Source of the DNA: G965250275 sp965250275
Lineage (GTDB): Bacteria > Pseudomonadota > Alphaproteobacteria > Rhodobacterales > Rhodobacteraceae
DNA length: 64,000 nt
Direction of reading: 5' to 3'
NCBI GenBank assembly: GCA_965250275.1
Contig: OZ252297.1
Location: forward strand, 1,426,001 to 1,490,000
Shown here piece by piece: positions 61,057 to 64,000 of the stretch. Position 1 is the stretch's first letter; each line of letters opens with the position of its first letter. The position numbers and the translations under genes are program-made. A model generated the notes under the pieces. It did not search any database. It saw nothing but the letters and a program-made list of their open reading frames with translations, and was not told the origin of the DNA.

Positions 61057-61079
61057 GAGACTGCATTTGTTGCAGTCTC
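61057..61079. repeat. Perfect inverted repeat downstream of gcrA
   Basis: GAGACTGCA-(5)-TGCAGTCTC is a perfect 9-base inverted repeat about 100 bases after the gcrA stop codon, on the NUDIX side. No U-run follows in either direction. It could be an operator or an RNA hairpin. Confidence 0.45.
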
Positions 61080-61178
61080 GACTTACTGGGGCAACACATC
61101 TTTTGGCAATGCGAACAGCACGTAGAACAGGCCAAGCGGACGGCCCGTCTACATCGCAGTTGTTGTCAACGATGGGAT

Positions 61179-61745
61179 TCAGCGCTTGCGGTCGCGCCGC
61201 GCACTCATCGGCTGAAAGGCAACCCCGACATGTGCCTCGCAATAGGGTTTGCCGGCCTGAACGGGCAGTCCGCAAAACCAGAAATCCTCGGTCGACGGAT
61301 CGCCGACCGGCCATTTGCAGGTCCGTTCGGTCAGTTCCATCAGGCTGATTTTCTTGGCCTTTTTCTCGACTTCGTTCACCTTGGCAAGCGCCTCGGGGCT
61401 GATCTCGTTGGCCGAAGGCTGTGGCGGCAACGGTTGGCCTGCCGGGATAATCTGCTTGCGGGCTGGCATCGCCGGGCGGGCTTCCGCTGCGGCAGGTTCC
61501 GGCCGTGCGGCTTCGGTCTTCGGCGCCGGCCTTGGTTTGGCCTCTGGCTTTGGCGCCGCCTTGGCCTTGGGCTCGGGTTTCGATGCGGGCGCACCCGTGC
61601 TGCGGTTGGACAGGCCCAGGCGGTGAACCTTGCCGATCACGGCGTTGCGCGTCACGCCGCCCAACTCTTTTGCGATCTGGCTTGCAGACTGGCCTTCGCC
61701 CCACATTTTCTTGAGCAACTCAACTCGCTCTTCGGTCCAGGACAT
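61179..61745 (-). CDS. gcrA: GcrA cell-cycle regulator
   Basis: 188 residues from the ATG at 61745. The N-terminal DNA-binding block SWTEERVELLKKMWGEGQSASQIA is followed by a long Pro/Ala/Lys-rich linker (about 50-120). The C-terminal sigma70-binding domain has CKWPVGDPSTEDFWFCG and a late PYCEAH. GcrA activates transcription with sigma70 at CcrM-methylated GAnTC promoters in alphaproteobacteria. Divergent from the ABC-2 permease gene. Confidence 0.95.
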   Translation of the reverse strand: MSWTEERVELLKKMWGEGQSASQIAKELGGVTRNAVIGKVHRLGLSNRSTGAPASKPEPKAKAAPKPEAKPRPAPKTEAARPEPAAAEARPAMPARKQIIPAGQPLPPQPSANEISPEALAKVNEVEKKAKKISLMELTERTCKWPVGDPSTEDFWFCGLPVQAGKPYCEAHVGVAFQPMSARRDRKR

Positions 61746-61875
61746 AGGTCCCCTTTCCATCTAAAAAGCGGCCACAGGTCGCGCGGCCGCCTCATGAAAT
61801 CCGTTGAGGGCCTATTTTAATCACTGCGCCCTGAGTTACAAGGCGTCTCGCGTCATCAACAGAGGGATCAGTACC

Positions 61876-62679
61876 ATGCCAGCGAACGAAAGTTTGGGCG
61901 TACGGCGGTTCGGCCGGGTTAACTGGCTTGGCCTCCAGACCCTCGCGGGGCGTGAAGTGCAGCGGTTCCTGTCCGTATGGACGCAAACCTTGTTGGCACC
62001 GCTGGTCACCGGCGGCCTGTTTTTGCTGATTTTCACCATCGCAATCGGGCCGCGGCGAGGCGACGTGATGGGCGTGCCTTTTGTGGAGTTTCTGGCCCCC
62101 GGCATTCTGATGATGACGGTGATCCAGAACGCATTTGCCAACACGTCTTCATCGGTCGTGATCTCGAAAGTGCAGGGCAACATTGTCGATACGCTGATGC
62201 CGCCGCTGTCGGCGCTGGAACTTTTGATCGGCTACCTTGCCGGCGGAATTGCGCGTGGCGTGTTGGTGGCGCTGGCGCTGGGTGTGGGTCTCTGGCTGGT
62301 TCTGGGGATCGTGCCACAGCATCCGTTAGTGTTTCTGGTCTTCGTGGTGCTGGGAGCGGGCCTCTTGGGGGGGCTCGGGCTGGTCGCGGGCATCTATTCG
62401 GAGAAGTTCGATCAGATGGCAGCAATCACGAATTTCATTGTCACGCCGCTCGCATTCCTGTCTGGCACGTTCTACTCGGTCGAAGCCTTGCCACCGGTTC
62501 TCAACCAGATCACGCATTTCAATCCGATCTTCTACCTCATTGACGGGGTGCGGTTTGGCGTCCTGGGGGTGTCCGATAGCAACCCATTGATTGGCTTCGT
62601 GATTTGCATCGTCACAACAAGCCTGGTTGGCCTCCTCGCTTGGAGAATGCTGAAGACGGGGTACCGGCTAAAGGCATGA
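61876..62679 (+). CDS. ABC-2 type transporter permease (no adjacent ATPase)
   Basis: 267 residues from the ATG at 61876. Six membrane segments, the EFLAPGILMMTVIQNAFANTSSSVV block and the ABC-2 signature region QMAAITNFIVTPLAFLSGTFY. It matches the exporter family of O-antigen/drug permeases such as YadH. The ATPase gene normally lies next to it; none is present here, so the ATPase is elsewhere or has been lost. Confidence 0.88.
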   Translation: MPANESLGVRRFGRVNWLGLQTLAGREVQRFLSVWTQTLLAPLVTGGLFLLIFTIAIGPRRGDVMGVPFVEFLAPGILMMTVIQNAFANTSSSVVISKVQGNIVDTLMPPLSALELLIGYLAGGIARGVLVALALGVGLWLVLGIVPQHPLVFLVFVVLGAGLLGGLGLVAGIYSEKFDQMAAITNFIVTPLAFLSGTFYSVEALPPVLNQITHFNPIFYLIDGVRFGVLGVSDSNPLIGFVICIVTTSLVGLLAWRMLKTGYRLKA

Positions 62680-62701
62680 ACGCCAGACGTCGGATTGGCC
62701 C

Positions 62702-63592
62702 CTACCCACCCCGTTTGCGCACCTGTCCTTCGCGGAGGGCCAGCATCAGCGCACCGGCCAGAATGACGGCCGCGCCCAGAATGGTAACGACGTCAGGGAT
62801 GACCCCGAAGCCAGCGAAGTCGTAAAGGGTGGCAAAAATCAAAGTGGCATAGCTGAATGGCGCGGCAAAACTGGCATCCGCGCGGGCCATCCCGTTCACA
62901 AAACAAGCCTGCGCGCAGGCCATCACCACGCCGACGCCCGCCAGCGCGATCCATTGCTCGGACGTTGGGGCCTGCCAGACGGGCAGAACGGCGACAGTCG
63001 CGATGCCGACGCCGATGAAGTTATTGATCAGCAGGATCTGCAAGGGGCTCTCTCGGCTCGACAGCTTTTTGATGAAGATCAGTTCAAGCCCCATGACCAT
63101 GGCTGCGCCCAAGGCCAGCAGGGCCGCGGCTTGAAAGCTGGCCGGTGTCGGCCGCAAGAGAATCAACGCACCCGCCAACGCGATGGCGGCGGCACTCCAA
63201 CGGATGCGCCCCACGCGTTCGCCCAGCAAAGGAATGGCGAGCATCATCGCAAAGACCGGGTTCAGAAAGCTGATGGCGGTCGCATCGGCCATCGGGATGT
63301 AAGCGACCGAAGCGAACATGAGCGAGACGCCGATCCAGCCCGAGATCGTCCGCCCGAAATGGAGTGGCCAATGCGGGCGGTGCAGCGTCGGGCGGGTGAC
63401 CGCTACAACGGCCGAGATCGCAAGAAAGGCAAACACAAATCGACCGTGGCTAATCTGCAGGGGGTGAAGCCGCGGCCCCAGACTGTCTGTTCCCAGAGCT
63501 TTTGCCAGCAGGGTCGTGCCCGCGATGAAGGCGGTGGCCGCGACGATCAGTAACGCCGCCAACCGTGGATTCTGATCCTGCGGTGCAAACAT
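62702..63592 (-). CDS. EamA/DMT-family transporter
   Basis: 296 residues with ten hydrophobic segments in two EamA halves (e.g. LPISMADA-like YIPMADATAISFLNPVFAM in the first and GVGVVMACAQACFVNG in the second). The family exports amino acids, nucleosides or drugs; the substrate is not readable. It converges with the ABC-2 permease gene and shares direction with the truncated MerR gene. Confidence 0.88.
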   Translation of the reverse strand: MFAPQDQNPRLAALLIVAATAFIAGTTLLAKALGTDSLGPRLHPLQISHGRFVFAFLAISAVVAVTRPTLHRPHWPLHFGRTISGWIGVSLMFASVAYIPMADATAISFLNPVFAMMLAIPLLGERVGRIRWSAAAIALAGALILLRPTPASFQAAALLALGAAMVMGLELIFIKKLSSRESPLQILLINNFIGVGIATVAVLPVWQAPTSEQWIALAGVGVVMACAQACFVNGMARADASFAAPFSYATLIFATLYDFAGFGVIPDVVTILGAAVILAGALMLALREGQVRKRGG

Positions 63593-63646
63593 GCCGGTGA
63601 TATGCGCGGGCGACGCAGGGGACGCAAGTGGCGCGATGCCACTGGC

Positions 63647-64000
63647 TCAGTCGGGCTCTGGAAAATCGTCGGAGGCGAGGGCCGCTTTCGTCGCCCGCAA
63701 TGTTGTGAGGAAACGGCGGGCTTGAGCGATTCTGGATTCAACCTCTTCGATCCGGGCCTGCAGGAAGGCTTCGCCATCAAAATCCTCGGCATCAGCGGCC
63801 TGCAACTGTCCGATGAAGATGGACAGATCGGCAATGGTCAGACCCGCTGCTTGCGCCTCGGCGATCATCTCGAGCGTGAGCAGGCTTTCTTCGGGGTAAT
63901 GCCGGTAATTGTTCGTGGGGTCAGTGCCCGGTGCGGACTGGATCAGCCCCTGCCGCTCATAATAGCGCAGGGTGTCGCGGCTGACACCACTGCGGCGCGA
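63647..64000 (-). CDS. MerR-family transcriptional regulator, 5' end beyond the window
   Basis: 118 codons visible, C-terminal part complete, start outside the window. Begins inside the helix-turn-helix with GVSRDTLRYYERQGLI, then a coiled-coil dimerisation helix (RIEEVESRIAQARRFLTTL) and an acidic end (SDDFPEPD). No metal-binding cysteine near the end, so a small-molecule or redox sensor rather than a metal sensor is likely. A short hairpin (63627-63643, AGTGGC stem) lies after the stop. Confidence 0.85.
   Translation of the reverse strand, partial: SRRSGVSRDTLRYYERQGLIQSAPGTDPTNNYRHYPEESLLTLEMIAEAQAAGLTIADLSIFIGQLQAADAEDFDGEAFLQARIEEVESRIAQARRFLTTLRATKAALASDDFPEPD

Noticed and set aside
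1..64000. CRISPR arrays, tRNA, rRNA, insertion sequences and prophage genes
   Set aside because: I looked for evenly spaced repeats, cloverleaf-like stems, transposases and phage structural genes and saw none.

Overview
The window looks like a chromosomal segment of a marine alphaproteobacterium of the Rhodobacteraceae (Roseobacter group). The basis is its high GC content, the gene for the alphaproteobacterial cell-cycle regulator GcrA, a beta-hydroxyaspartate-cycle aminotransferase with a divergent IclR regulator, a phosphatidylcholine synthase, and several small secreted proteins of a type I associate with this family. It is mostly housekeeping sequence with short accessory patches. I saw no tRNA, rRNA, insertion sequence, prophage or CRISPR array.

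Layout. 0-13 kb has a glyoxylate/glycine theme: the start of a bhcA-like aminotransferase gene (cut by the window edge), divergent bhcR, allE (ureidoglycine aminohydrolase), rsgA, an M20 amidohydrolase, a tandem glycine riboswitch driving gcvT-gcvH-gcvP, and a GhrA-like glyoxylate/hydroxypyruvate reductase. 13-22 kb holds an acyl-CoA dehydrogenase, a three-gene DUF3299/MacB-like ABC cassette, a membrane glycerophosphodiesterase overlapping a secreted protein with a phospholipase-A2-type motif, and an unknown 550-residue protein coupled to a DUF3726 protein. 22-34 kb holds truA, a DUF1062 gene, the ycjX-GNAT-ycjF run, a cNMP-binding/thioredoxin-reductase-like chimera, a methyltransferase, ileS, a 55-residue lipoprotein, ogt, a GreA-C-terminal-like protein and pcs. 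34-48 kb holds xerC, a DUF484 gene, a transaldolase, priA, panE, a 6-phosphogluconate dehydrogenase, hrpB, a DUF3108 gene, meaB, a DUF2855 gene and hdeD.

48-64 kb holds rpmB, a copper-chaperone pair, a sirtuin, a LysR regulator divergent from a HisD-family dehydrogenase that looks more like HpsN than biosynthetic HisD, two small secreted proteins, a Hint-domain protein, lepA, then an AT-rich singleton (57033-58025). This singleton encodes a protein with a MazG-like metal site and two copies of a CPxC-x4-CxC knuckle. After it come a small membrane protein with an FNR-like site, a 1.1-kb non-coding stretch with DnaA-box-like and hairpin elements, a YHS protein, a NUDIX hydrolase, gcrA, an orphan ABC-2 permease, an EamA exporter and a truncated MerR regulator.

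The best candidate for something undescribed is the AT-rich MazG-like/knuckle singleton after lepA. Next are the structured non-coding region at 58.6-59.7 kb, the DUF3726 pair, and the GDPD/PLA2-like pair. All family names come from reading motifs in the translated sequence and from memory; no database search was run.
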